Source: Sphingobacteriales bacterium
GTDB lineage: Bacteria > Bacteroidota > Bacteroidia > Chitinophagales > JADIYW01
Direction: 5' to 3'
DNA: 64,000 nucleotides
Assembly (NCBI GenBank): GCA_016699615.1
Contig: CP064984.1
Coordinates: 2,452,001-2,516,000 of the forward strand
The notes beneath the pieces were generated by a model, which was not told the origin of the DNA, did not search any database, and was given only the letters and a program-made list of their open reading frames with translations. The translations under genes and the position numbers were made by a program. This document shows positions 55,580 through 63,829 of this stretch, piece by piece (positions within the stretch are counted from its first letter, which is position 1; the number at the start of each line of letters is the position of its first letter).

Positions 55580-56398
55580 TTAGTTTAGATTTTCGTCAAG
55601 TTGAATTGTTTTTTCGTCTTCAGTTAGTTCAGTAAGTCCATTGTTTTGCATAATTTCTCGAGCAAGATTTAAGTAATTAATTGCGCCTTTGCTTTCTGCA
55701 TCATACATAATTATTGGTTGTCTTAAACTTTGTGCCTCGCCCAATCTTATATTTCTGTGGATGATGGTATCAAACACACTGTCATTAAATCTTCTTTTTA
55801 CTTCTGATACTACTTGATTTGATAGGTTTAATCTTTGATCGTACATTGTCAATAGAATACCTTCAATTTCTAAATCAGTATTTAATTTTGATTGAACAAT
55901 TTTTATTGTATTTAATAATTTTCCTAAACCTTCGAGTGCAAAATATTCACATTGTACAGGCACAATTACAGAATCTGATGCTGTAAGTGCATTTACTGTA
56001 ATTAAACCAAGAGATGGTGAACAATCTATCACAATAAAATCAAAATCATCTTTTAATGGTGTAATGATTTTCTTTAATATTTTTTCTCTGTCTGGATGGT
56101 TGATTAATTCTATTTCAGCACCAACTAAATCTAAATGAGCTGGAAGCAAAAATAAATTTGGTGTTTCGGTTTCTAGAATAATGTCTTTAGGTTTTTTTTC
56201 TTCAATTAAGCATTCGTATAAGCTTATTTTTATGTGTTTTGGGTCAAAGCCACATCCACTAGTGCTGTTTGCTTGTGGATCTGCATCAATAATTAATGTT
56301 TTTTGCTCTAACACAGCTAAACTTGAAGCTAAATTTATAGCTGTTGTTGTTTTTCCTACTCCACCTTTTTGATTGGCAATGCTTATTATTTTTCCCAT
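55580..56398 (-). CDS. parA: Chromosome partitioning ATPase ParA (Soj)
   Basis: Walker-type ATPase that moves ParB-parS complexes on the nucleoid. Seen: deviant Walker A in ANQKGGVGKTTTAINLAS (KGGVGKT, 11-17), DADPQANSTSG, FIVIDCSPSLGLITVNAL and VPVQCEYFALEGL. 272 residues, chromosomal size with no N-terminal DNA-binding domain. Preceded by the UPF0173 hydrolase (8-base gap) and followed by parB. Confidence 0.95.
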   Translation of the reverse strand: MGKIISIANQKGGVGKTTTAINLASSLAVLEQKTLIIDADPQANSTSGCGFDPKHIKISLYECLIEEKKPKDIILETETPNLFLLPAHLDLVGAEIELINHPDREKILKKIITPLKDDFDFIVIDCSPSLGLITVNALTASDSVIVPVQCEYFALEGLGKLLNTIKIVQSKLNTDLEIEGILLTMYDQRLNLSNQVVSEVKRRFNDSVFDTIIHRNIRLGEAQSLRQPIIMYDAESKGAINYLNLAREIMQNNGLTELTEDEKTIQLDENLN

Positions 56399-56406
56399 TA
56401 TGTATA

Positions 56407-57096
56407 TTATATAGATTGTAAATTAATTGTGTCTCCGATGTTTAATAGTATCAGCTCTTTTCCGTTGTTCTTAAATTTCTCAATTGCTTCTTGCTCATCA
56501 ATTACAATGTATGGAAATGTATTGTAATGTACACCAATTACCTTTGATGTCATACAAAAGTCTGAAGCTGATAATGCATCTTCAATATCCATTGTGAAAT
56601 TATCACCAATTGGTAATACTGCAAAATCTATTTTTGCCCAAGATGGTATTAATTGCATATCTCTGGTCAGTGCTGTATCTCCACTGTAGTAAAAATTTCC
56701 TTCGTTAGATGTTACAATAAAACCCATTGGATTTCCACCATATGTTCCATCAGGCAATGCACTTGAATGTTGTGCTACTACACATTTTATTGTAAATGTA
56801 CCTGCATTCCATTTTCCACCTATATTCATTGGTCTAAAGTTGCTTAAACCTTGTTTGCTTAACCATTCGTAAATTTCATAAGCACAAATTATAGTTGCAT
56901 TTGTGTTTTTGGCAATTGCTACTGCATCTGCAATATGGTCAGCATGCCCATGAGATATAACAATGTAGTCACAAGTAATTGAATTAATATCAATATGTTT
57001 AGCCAAATCATTTGGTGTAATAAATGGATCGAAAAGAATTTTTGTTTGATTTATTTCAACTAAAAAGCAGGAATGTCCGTAATAAGTATATTTCAT
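56407..57096 (-). CDS. UPF0173 metal-dependent hydrolase
   Basis: Metallo-beta-lactamase fold protein of the UPF0173 family. Seen: KYTYYGHSCFLVE at the start, VISHGHADHIADA (HxHxDH, residues 49-54), VAQHSSALPDGTYGGNPMGF, FYYSGDTALTRDM with the bridging aspartate, and the final VIGVHYNTFPYI. 229 residues, normal length. Physiological substrate unknown. First gene of the unit containing parA-parB. Confidence 0.88.
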   Translation of the reverse strand: MKYTYYGHSCFLVEINQTKILFDPFITPNDLAKHIDINSITCDYIVISHGHADHIADAVAIAKNTNATIICAYEIYEWLSKQGLSNFRPMNIGGKWNAGTFTIKCVVAQHSSALPDGTYGGNPMGFIVTSNEGNFYYSGDTALTRDMQLIPSWAKIDFAVLPIGDNFTMDIEDALSASDFCMTSKVIGVHYNTFPYIVIDEQEAIEKFKNNGKELILLNIGDTINLQSI

Positions 57097-57113
57097 CTAA
57101 AAAACTATTTTAA

Positions 57114-57197
57114 TGTTTCACGCACCAAAAATAGCATTTATGGAAGTGATGTTTCACGCAAGTTATCCATTATTTACACACAAAGTGCTGTGGATAA
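57114..57197. promoter_or_regulatory. Cluster of parS half-site-like and DnaA-box-like words
   Basis: In the 149-bp gap upstream of the ParA/ParB unit: TGTTTCACG at 57114-57122 and again at 57150-57158 (the left half of the parS consensus TGTTTCACGTGAAACA), TTATCCATT at 57163-57171 and TGTGGATAA at 57189-57197 (reverse complement of the DnaA box TTATCCACA), then AT-rich sequence. Proposed as a ParB or DnaA binding region, possibly near the origin; not proven, as no complete palindromic parS is seen. Confidence 0.4.
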
Positions 57198-57245
57198 ACT
57201 ACAATTACTTGTTTATTAATATGTTAATACTATTGTTAAGAACAT

Positions 57246-58727
57246 TTATTGTTTGATAAACTTTTCAAATGATACAAAATCTGCATTGTACAACTTAATC
57301 ACGTATGTTCCGTTTTTAAAATCTTGAATATTGATTGATTTTAGACTTGAATTAGTGTCCATGTGATTTTGCTGAATAAGCTTTCCATCAATTGTATATA
57401 TATCTATGTTCGTATTTTGATTTTTTGTTGCTTCAATGTGTAATATATCTTGAGCTGGATTTGGATATACATTAAATTGATTGGCAGTGTTTTTTATATT
57501 TTTAGTAGAGCTAATTATTTCTGTCTCTCTTTTTGAAATAATGCCACTACGTCTTGTTGTTAATACAAATCGCAAAAAATCTGCTTGTTTTTTTGTGAAC
57601 ATGTTATAGCAAGCATCACCTGAGTAATCCATGTAGTTTTCAAATAAGTCTGGATAATCTATTCCTTGATAGGGTAAATTGCATGAGTTTGTTGCAGTAT
57701 CGCATCTATATTCACCTAATTGTGATGAGAATGGTGCTTTGCAAGGTGGTGTATCGTCCATACCATCAGAGAAAAATATGTCATGCGTAAAAGCATTGCA
57801 AGGTAAGTTAAAAACATTGCCATAATCGCCCCAAATATGTCTCAATCCAAGGTAATGCCCAACTTCATGTACTGTAGTTCTGCCTTTTCCAATAAATTCT
57901 GCAATACTTGGTCTGTTGCGTGCAAAGTAGTTGTTTTCTCCAAAAAATCTATAGTCTATCGAAACTCCATCAACAGCATCTGCTGGATAGCCAATACCAA
58001 ATGGCCAATTTGAAAGTCCTGGTGGTGCAAATGCAAATCCTCCAAGTGTACCTTCAGTTGGTAAACTAAATAGATTTAAGTCTGTTACCCAAATATTTAG
58101 ATATTTACTGTTGTCCCAAATTGGCGAACCAATTGTAGTGTCTTTCACATTATTGGGTAAATTAACTATTGAAAAGCCTTTTTTAAACCAATCTCCAATT
58201 GTATTTGTTAATTCGAAAAGTATAGAATCTATTGGGTTTGTAAATGTTGGCTTTTTACTTGGTCCTCTTCCTGCCACTTTTACAACACCATTTGTCGGAT
58301 TTCCATTTGGGTCATTAGTTGCTAATTCAAATTTTATTTTAGGATATCCTCTGAAATTCTTAAAAATTAACCTGAGATTTGCAGTGTCTTCGTTGAGTAC
58401 ACCAAAATCTTTATTCAATCTATCGATTTGTGATTGTATAATATCATCAGGAATGTTTTGTTCTAAATTATCTTCTAGATATACAATATGAATTACAGTT
58501 TGGATGGTGTAGGTGGTGTCTAGTGCATTTATTCTTGCATTGTTGTTGTCTTGTTGTTTTTGTTCCCATTCATCATATATTAATTTAGTTTCTGTATCAT
58601 AGTTGGGTACAATTTTTCGTAATATTTCTGTTATTTTATCTTGATTACAAGATTTTAAAGGTATAGATTGCCCATATAATAATTGAGTAATTAGAAAAAA
58701 TATAAAATAAGTAGCTATTTTTTGCAT
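57246..58727 (-). CDS. Secreted M43-like zinc metalloprotease with type A T9SS sorting domain
   Basis: Exported protease. Start taken at ATG 58727, where a signal peptide begins (QKIATYFIFFLITQLLYGQ); an ATG 12 codons earlier overlaps yraN. Catalytic zinc motif TTVHEVGHYLGLRHIWGD (HExxHxxGxxH), and a Met-turn-like ENYMDYSGDACYNMFT downstream, as in pappalysin-type (M43) proteases. After a linker the C-terminus has FNVYPNPAQDILHIEA, IYTIDGKLIQQNH and GTYVIKLYNADF, a type A sorting domain for type IX secretion. About 493 residues. Confidence 0.88.
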   Translation of the reverse strand: MQKIATYFIFFLITQLLYGQSIPLKSCNQDKITEILRKIVPNYDTETKLIYDEWEQKQQDNNNARINALDTTYTIQTVIHIVYLEDNLEQNIPDDIIQSQIDRLNKDFGVLNEDTANLRLIFKNFRGYPKIKFELATNDPNGNPTNGVVKVAGRGPSKKPTFTNPIDSILFELTNTIGDWFKKGFSIVNLPNNVKDTTIGSPIWDNSKYLNIWVTDLNLFSLPTEGTLGGFAFAPPGLSNWPFGIGYPADAVDGVSIDYRFFGENNYFARNRPSIAEFIGKGRTTVHEVGHYLGLRHIWGDYGNVFNLPCNAFTHDIFFSDGMDDTPPCKAPFSSQLGEYRCDTATNSCNLPYQGIDYPDLFENYMDYSGDACYNMFTKKQADFLRFVLTTRRSGIISKRETEIISSTKNIKNTANQFNVYPNPAQDILHIEATKNQNTNIDIYTIDGKLIQQNHMDTNSSLKSINIQDFKNGTYVIKLYNADFVSFEKFIKQ

Positions 58728-58759
58728 AAATATGATTTTAAGATGAAAATACATATTTT

Positions 58760-59131
58760 TCAATAGAATGCATCAATAAAGTGTTGAATATTTTTACCTT
58801 CAATAGCAATAATATCAAACCTTAATTCTCCATTCCATTTAAATTGTTCAATAAATTCTTCAGCTGCTTCATGCATTTTTTTTATCTTATTTTTTGTCAA
58901 AAACTCTTCTGGATAACCAAAATTTTTATTCTTTCTATATTTTACTTCTACAAATACAATGATGTTCTTGTCTTTGGCAATAATATCAATTTCAGCATGC
59001 TTAAAACGCCAATTTGTGTGTAAAATGATATAATTTTTGCTTGCCAAATATTCTTGAGCTAATATTTCACCATTATATCCAATATTTTTTGTGTCTTTGG
59101 TCAATTGCAGAATTATTTTATGAAATAACAA
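58760..59131 (-). CDS. YraN family (UPF0102) nuclease-like protein
   Basis: 123 residues with the Holliday-junction-resolvase-like core: NIGYNGEILAQEYLASK, NWRFKHAEIDIIAKDKN and VFVEVKYRKNKNFG, that is the G.xGE..A.....G and EIDII...FVEVK motifs of the family. No signal peptide. Overlaps the beginning of the longer metalloprotease frame by 4 bases; the two genes are probably not functionally linked. Confidence 0.88.
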   Translation of the reverse strand: MLFHKIILQLTKDTKNIGYNGEILAQEYLASKNYIILHTNWRFKHAEIDIIAKDKNIIVFVEVKYRKNKNFGYPEEFLTKNKIKKMHEAAEEFIEQFKWNGELRFDIIAIEGKNIQHFIDAFY

Positions 59132-59207
59132 TAAAATTTATTTACTTTGTTGTGTAAAAATAACTATTTTAATAGACATAGATTAGCTACATAAAAATGT
59201 TTTATAT

Positions 59208-60200
59208 ATGAAAATGAATCAACTAGTAGAAGAGTTTCCAAATCAACTAAAAAGAGCCCTAGAAATTGGACAAGCAGCAAAAATTGGTAAAAATAAATTT
59301 CCTATTAGAAATGTATTAATTACTGGTTTAGGTGGCTCAGGAATTGGTGGAACTATTCTTTCTAATATATTAAAAGATGATATTCAAGTACCAATACTAA
59401 TCAATAAGGAATATCAAATTCCAGCATTTGTTAATGAAAATACATTAGTAATTGTATCTTCTTATTCAGGAAATACAGAAGAAACAATGAGCGCAATGCT
59501 ACAAGCATTTAAAAAGAATGCGCAAATTGTATGTATTACTTCTGGTGGATTAATAAAAGAATATGCAGATACAAATGAAATAGATTATGTATTAATAGAC
59601 AGTGGTTCGCCACCACGTGCAGCTTTTGGACAATCATTTGTGCAAATATTTTTTATTTTACATTATTTAGGTTTAATCGAAAATAAATTTGTTGAGTATA
59701 CACAGAATGCAATCGCATTATTAGAAGAAGACAAGGAAGAAATAATGTCATTGGCAAAATCTTATGCCGAACGCTTAAGTGGCAAAATGCCTGTGATATA
59801 TTCAGATTCAAAATTTGAAGGTGTTTCTATAAGATTTAGACAGCAAATCAATGAAAACTCTAAAATGTTGTGTTGGCATCATGTTGTACCAGAAATGAAC
59901 CACAATGAATTGGTTGGATGGCGTGATAAAAATGAAAATATTGTTGTTGTATTCTTAAGAAATTCACTAGATTTTGAAAGAAATCAAGAACGTATGGAGT
60001 TTGTAAAAGATGTAGTTTCCAATTATGCAGCAGATGTAATTGAAATTCATTCGAAAGGCAATACAGATATTGAAAGTGCATTGTACTTAATTCATCTTAC
60101 TGATTGGATTTCTTGCTATTTAGCTGATTTTAAAGGCATTGATGCAATAGAAATAGATGTAATTAATAAACTAAAAATAGATTGGCTGAGAATCCAATGA
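59208..60200 (+). CDS. Bifunctional phosphoglucose/phosphomannose isomerase (SIS domain)
   Basis: Isomerises glucose-6-phosphate or mannose-6-phosphate to fructose-6-phosphate. Seen: SIS fold with NVLITGLGGSGIGGTILSNI (about 35-54), VIVSSYSGNTEETMSA (81-96) and SPPRAAFGQSFVQ, and the C-terminal active-site VPEMNHNELVGW. 330 residues, the size of the PGI/PMI class. An ATG at 59214 is two codons downstream. lipB begins five bases after its TGA stop. Confidence 0.88.
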   Translation: MKMNQLVEEFPNQLKRALEIGQAAKIGKNKFPIRNVLITGLGGSGIGGTILSNILKDDIQVPILINKEYQIPAFVNENTLVIVSSYSGNTEETMSAMLQAFKKNAQIVCITSGGLIKEYADTNEIDYVLIDSGSPPRAAFGQSFVQIFFILHYLGLIENKFVEYTQNAIALLEEDKEEIMSLAKSYAERLSGKMPVIYSDSKFEGVSIRFRQQINENSKMLCWHHVVPEMNHNELVGWRDKNENIVVVFLRNSLDFERNQERMEFVKDVVSNYAADVIEIHSKGNTDIESALYLIHLTDWISCYLADFKGIDAIEIDVINKLKIDWLRIQ

Positions 60201-60204
60201 TGTA

Positions 60205-60888
60205 ATGCATGTTGTTCAGTTACATGATTTAGGCATACAATCGTATGCAGAAGTTTTAACATTACAAGAGTTATATTTCAATCAACTTTTAGATAACAAA
60301 CACAATGGTGTTTCAAATAATGATTTACATAAACTCATCATTTGTGAGCATTTTCCAGTAATTACATTAGGCAAATCTGCAAATAAAGAAAATGTATTAC
60401 TTTCCAAAGAATTGTTAGCACAACAAAATATAGACTTATTTGAAGTAAATAGAGGAGGAGATGTTACCTTGCATGCACCAAATCAACTTGTTGGTTACCC
60501 AATTTTAGACTTAGAATATTTTTCTACAGATTTAAAATGGTATATGCGACAATTAGAAGAAATTATGATACGTACTATTGCACATTTTGGAATAGAAGGT
60601 TATAGAATTGATGGTGCAACTGGTGTTTGGGTAAATTCAATAGTAGATTATCAACCAAAAAAGATTGCAGCTTTTGGCGTAAAAACTTCAAGATGGATTA
60701 CCATGCATGGCTTTTCATTAAATGTTTCCAATGATTTAGGTATGTATAGATTTATTCATCCATGTGGTTTTGTAGACAAAGGTGTAACTTCTATTCAACA
60801 AGAATTAGATTCTGATGTTGACATCATAGCAGTTAAGCAGCATTTATTATTTCATTTCATAGAAATATTTAACATCAAATTTTCTTAA
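60205..60888 (+). CDS. lipB: Octanoyl-[ACP]:protein N-octanoyltransferase
   Basis: Transfers octanoate from acyl carrier protein to lipoyl domains, a substrate step for lipoic acid synthesis. Seen: ICEHFPVITLGKSANKEN, VNRGGDVTLHAPNQLVGYPI, KIAAFGVKTSRWITMHGFSL with the conserved lysine, and the catalytic FIHPCGFVDKGVTSI (C187). 227 residues. Follows the PGI/PMI gene with a 4-base gap; lipA is not in the window. Confidence 0.95.
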   Translation: MHVVQLHDLGIQSYAEVLTLQELYFNQLLDNKHNGVSNNDLHKLIICEHFPVITLGKSANKENVLLSKELLAQQNIDLFEVNRGGDVTLHAPNQLVGYPILDLEYFSTDLKWYMRQLEEIMIRTIAHFGIEGYRIDGATGVWVNSIVDYQPKKIAAFGVKTSRWITMHGFSLNVSNDLGMYRFIHPCGFVDKGVTSIQQELDSDVDIIAVKQHLLFHFIEIFNIKFS

Positions 60889-60929
60889 ATTTATTTGGAA
60901 TTATTCTAAATAAATGTAATTTTGTATGG

Positions 60930-61097
60930 ATGAAGGCAAATTCTACAACAGCAAATCATGAACAACAACAAATGTATTGTATTGCTGACAGCAATGTATT
61001 ATTGTCAAAATACATGATGCTTTCTTGTTCTAAAAAATCTAAATGTTGTGAAAAACATAAGAAAGGCAAGCGTTGCAAGAAATGTCCAAATCGTTGA
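60930..61097 (+). CDS. 55-aa Cys/Lys-rich small protein
   Basis: Too short for usual ORF cut-offs. ATG 60930 to TGA 61095-61097 codes 55 residues: an uncharged start with ADSNVLLSKYMMLSC and a C-terminal part KKSKCCEKHKKGKRCKKCPN with six cysteines counting the one in MLSC and a strongly positive charge, a pattern that looks like a small metal- or nucleic-acid-binding protein. I recall similar Lys/Cys-rich tails in Bacteroidota small proteins, but name no family. Located 41 bases after lipB on the same strand, six bases before the convergent DUF2279 stop. Confidence 0.55.
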   Translation: MKANSTTANHEQQQMYCIADSNVLLSKYMMLSCSKKSKCCEKHKKGKRCKKCPNR

Positions 61098-61103
61098 TGT
61101 CAT

Positions 61104-62357
61104 TTAAAACATCAGCCATCTCCATTTTACTTTTTGCGTACTTGATGTATTGAATTCCACAGCTGGAAAAGGAAGTTTTATAATATTTAAAATACCTAAA
61201 CAAGTTTTTGCCCATTTTCGTTTTACTGGAATTTTTGTCCAATCTATATCAGCTGAAAGATAAAATTGTCTGTATCTTTCAATATCTGTTCTATCTACAA
61301 TATGACTTGGATCGCAATTATGTATATCATCATCAGAAGTGGCATTGCTACACCAAATATTTGATGTGCCACCCAACATATTCTGAGCACCATATCCAAA
61401 AGATGCCATTATCCATTTCGGAAATTTAGAATTTTCTTTTTTAATGAAAGAACCAGGACTCACACTCAACCAAAATGTTGTTGCATTATAATCTTTTAAA
61501 ATTAATTCTGTAAATGAAGTTCCAAATAAATCATCTGTTCTTGGTCTTAAATCTGAAGCATATTTTTGTGGAAAGGCAGATATTTTTAATCTAAATCTTT
61601 GGTCGTGCCACAAGTACTGTTGTATGCCAAATAATAATGAACCAGTCATGTTGAATGCAATGTCGCCCCAAGAAAATCCCCATTTTTTTTGTAGTCCATC
61701 ATTTATTTCGATTGAGAGCATCCACATTTGTGCGTTGAGCATACCTATCCAAATAGCATTTTTTTCTTTGATGCCTGTCCATTTAAACATATGATAGGAC
61801 CAATCTGTGATAAAATATGAATTAAATCCATGTGCGATTTTATCAACTTGATACCATCCTTTCCAATCGTTAAAAAAATGAAATTTTGATTTATTGTATT
61901 TTGAATACCAAGCACTATTCCACCAAATATTGGCAGCAGCATAAATTCCACCATTAAAACCAGCAATAAAACCAATTCTTGATTTGTTTAATACTGGCGA
62001 ATTTTCAAAGAATTTATAAGGTTTTCTGAGTTTGTATTTTCCAGAATAAATAGGTGCACTATTAAAAATTGTATCAAAATGTATGTCGTAGTATTTTTTG
62101 TAATGCGTGGTAGAATGATTAATATATTCTATATTTCCATTGTTTATTACTGTATCTATATGATTGTCTAATTCTTTTTTAATATGAACTACTGTATCAG
62201 CATAGATAGTGTAGTCTTTTTCAAAAATGGTATCATAGTATAATGAATATACATTCTCATTTTGCCAAATAGTATCTCTTTTTAAGGTAAATTTGTTTTG
62301 TGCAAATGCAAAATTGCAAAGCATAATGAATAATATATTTATCCAGAATTTATTCAC
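61104..62357 (-). CDS. DUF2279 family protein
   Basis: 417 residues with a signal-like N-terminus (NKFWINILFIMLCNFAFA followed by QNK), a polar repeated Asp/Thr-rich region and the DUF2279 core: WYQVDKIAHGFNSYFITDWS, WGFSWGDIAFNMTGSLLFG, DQRFRLKISAFPQ and a C-terminal segment. The family is Bacteroidota-typical and probably lies in the envelope; function unknown. Overlaps the end of the phosphohexomutase gene by 8 bases, same strand. Confidence 0.8.
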   Translation of the reverse strand: MNKFWINILFIMLCNFAFAQNKFTLKRDTIWQNENVYSLYYDTIFEKDYTIYADTVVHIKKELDNHIDTVINNGNIEYINHSTTHYKKYYDIHFDTIFNSAPIYSGKYKLRKPYKFFENSPVLNKSRIGFIAGFNGGIYAAANIWWNSAWYSKYNKSKFHFFNDWKGWYQVDKIAHGFNSYFITDWSYHMFKWTGIKEKNAIWIGMLNAQMWMLSIEINDGLQKKWGFSWGDIAFNMTGSLLFGIQQYLWHDQRFRLKISAFPQKYASDLRPRTDDLFGTSFTELILKDYNATTFWLSVSPGSFIKKENSKFPKWIMASFGYGAQNMLGGTSNIWCSNATSDDDIHNCDPSHIVDRTDIERYRQFYLSADIDWTKIPVKRKWAKTCLGILNIIKLPFPAVEFNTSSTQKVKWRWLMF

Positions 62358-63762
62358 CTAATAATGTTTTCTTAGTATCTTCTAAGATGTCAATTACGGC
62401 ATCTCTACTGTTGCTTTGTGCGTACACACGAAGCACTGGCTCTGTTCCAGATGCACGTATCATCAACCAATCTTCATCATTCAAAAAGTATTTCCAACCG
62501 TCAATCGTTTCTCTTCTTAGTACATTGTATTTGCCAAAGTTTTTATAGTTGTCTTCGTTACAATTCTTAATTACATTTTGTTTGATTTCTTCAGAAATAT
62601 GCAAATCATATCTATCATAATCAAAAGCACCAACTACATCATATACTTCATTAATTAATTCAGTGATATTTTTACCAGTTTTTGCCATAAATTCCATCAA
62701 TACCAATGCAATCCAAATACCATCACGCTCAGGAATGTGTCCTTTTATTGCCAAACCACCACTTTCTTCGCCACCTACCAACACATCTTCATTTACCATA
62801 ATTTCGCAAATATATTTAAAACCTACTGGCGTTACTTCACATGGAATATTATAGGCATCACACAATTTTTTGATTTTGTTGGAAACTGTAAAAGATACTA
62901 CTACTTTTCCCATTTCTTTTTTATAATGATGCATGTAATGTATCAGCAACAAAAGAATATGATGTGAGTCTATAAAATTGCCATTTCCATCATAACATCC
63001 AATTCTATCTGCGTCTCCATCATTAGCAAAACCAAACTCAAGTTCTGGTGTTTTTTTCATTAATTCTGAAAACTCTAATAAGTTTTTATGAATTGGCTCA
63101 GGCGCTTGACCATAAAAACTTGGATTGTATTCGCAATGTAGATATACTAAATTATTTGGTAATAATTTTCTTGCAACATTTTGACCAGCACCATACATGG
63201 CATCATAGCCAAAGAGCATGCCTGAGTTTCGTATAGCATTCATATTAAAATTTGCTTCTACATGTTTGATGTAGTCAGTTTCTAAATCTACGTAGGTTAA
63301 TTTTTGTTCTTTTACCAATTGCTCTAAAGGAATTTTAGGAATCTCAATAGTGTCAGGAATAAAAGATTCTACCAATGCAATATCTGATGGAATTGTTGGT
63401 CCACCAAAATTAGATTTTAGTTTAAAACCATTGTAGCTTGGTGGATTGTGTGATGCAGTAATTACAATGCCAGCCGTAGTATTGTAATTTTTACAAGCTA
63501 AAGAAAGCATAGGTGTTGAGCATATTCCTTTGTGTGCATATACTTTTATGCCTTCATTACACAATATATTTATTGTTGTTTCTACAAATAATGAACCACC
63601 AAATCTACAATCGTGTCCAATTGCAATACTTGGTTCATTTGAGATAGATTTTACCCATTTTGCAGTAGCAAACGCTACTCTTGCTACATTTTCTGTTGTA
63701 AATTCCTCTGCAATAATTGCTCGCCAACCGTCGGTGCCAAATTTGATTTTCTTAATGCTCAT
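62350..63762 (-). CDS. Phosphoglucomutase/phosphomannomutase family protein
   Basis: Interconverts sugar 1- and 6-phosphates. Seen: start IKKIKFGTDGWRAIIAEEFT, the phosphoserine loop IVITASHNPPSYNGFKL (S104), the metal-binding FANDGDADRIG, the sugar-binding GGEESGGLAIKG and the C-terminal phosphate-binding RASGTEPVLRVYA. 470 residues. Whether glucose, mannose or glucosamine is preferred cannot be decided. A CAAATATA box (TATATTTG on the minus strand) at 63794-63801 may serve as promoter. Confidence 0.9.
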   Translation of the reverse strand: MSIKKIKFGTDGWRAIIAEEFTTENVARVAFATAKWVKSISNEPSIAIGHDCRFGGSLFVETTINILCNEGIKVYAHKGICSTPMLSLACKNYNTTAGIVITASHNPPSYNGFKLKSNFGGPTIPSDIALVESFIPDTIEIPKIPLEQLVKEQKLTYVDLETDYIKHVEANFNMNAIRNSGMLFGYDAMYGAGQNVARKLLPNNLVYLHCEYNPSFYGQAPEPIHKNLLEFSELMKKTPELEFGFANDGDADRIGCYDGNGNFIDSHHILLLLIHYMHHYKKEMGKVVVSFTVSNKIKKLCDAYNIPCEVTPVGFKYICEIMVNEDVLVGGEESGGLAIKGHIPERDGIWIALVLMEFMAKTGKNITELINEVYDVVGAFDYDRYDLHISEEIKQNVIKNCNEDNYKNFGKYNVLRRETIDGWKYFLNDEDWLMIRASGTEPVLRVYAQSNSRDAVIDILEDTKKTLLGE

Positions 63763-63793
63763 TCTGATACTATATTTGTTCTAAAAATTTAAG

Positions 63794-63801
63794 CAAATAT
63801 A
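63794..63801 (-). promoter_or_regulatory. TAnnTTTG promoter box for the phosphohexomutase gene
   Basis: Plus strand CAAATATA is TATATTTG on the minus strand, matching the -7 consensus, about 31 bases before the ATG at 63762. A divergent TATATTTG lies two bases away on the plus strand, giving back-to-back promoters. Confidence 0.45.
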
Positions 63802-63802
63802 C

Positions 63803-63810
63803 TATATTTG
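63803..63810 (+). promoter_or_regulatory. TAnnTTTG promoter box for the secreted protein at 63830
   Basis: TATATTTG matches the -7 consensus and ends 19 bases before the ATG at 63830. Confidence 0.45.
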
Positions 63811-63829
63811 ATATTCATAACAAATATTT

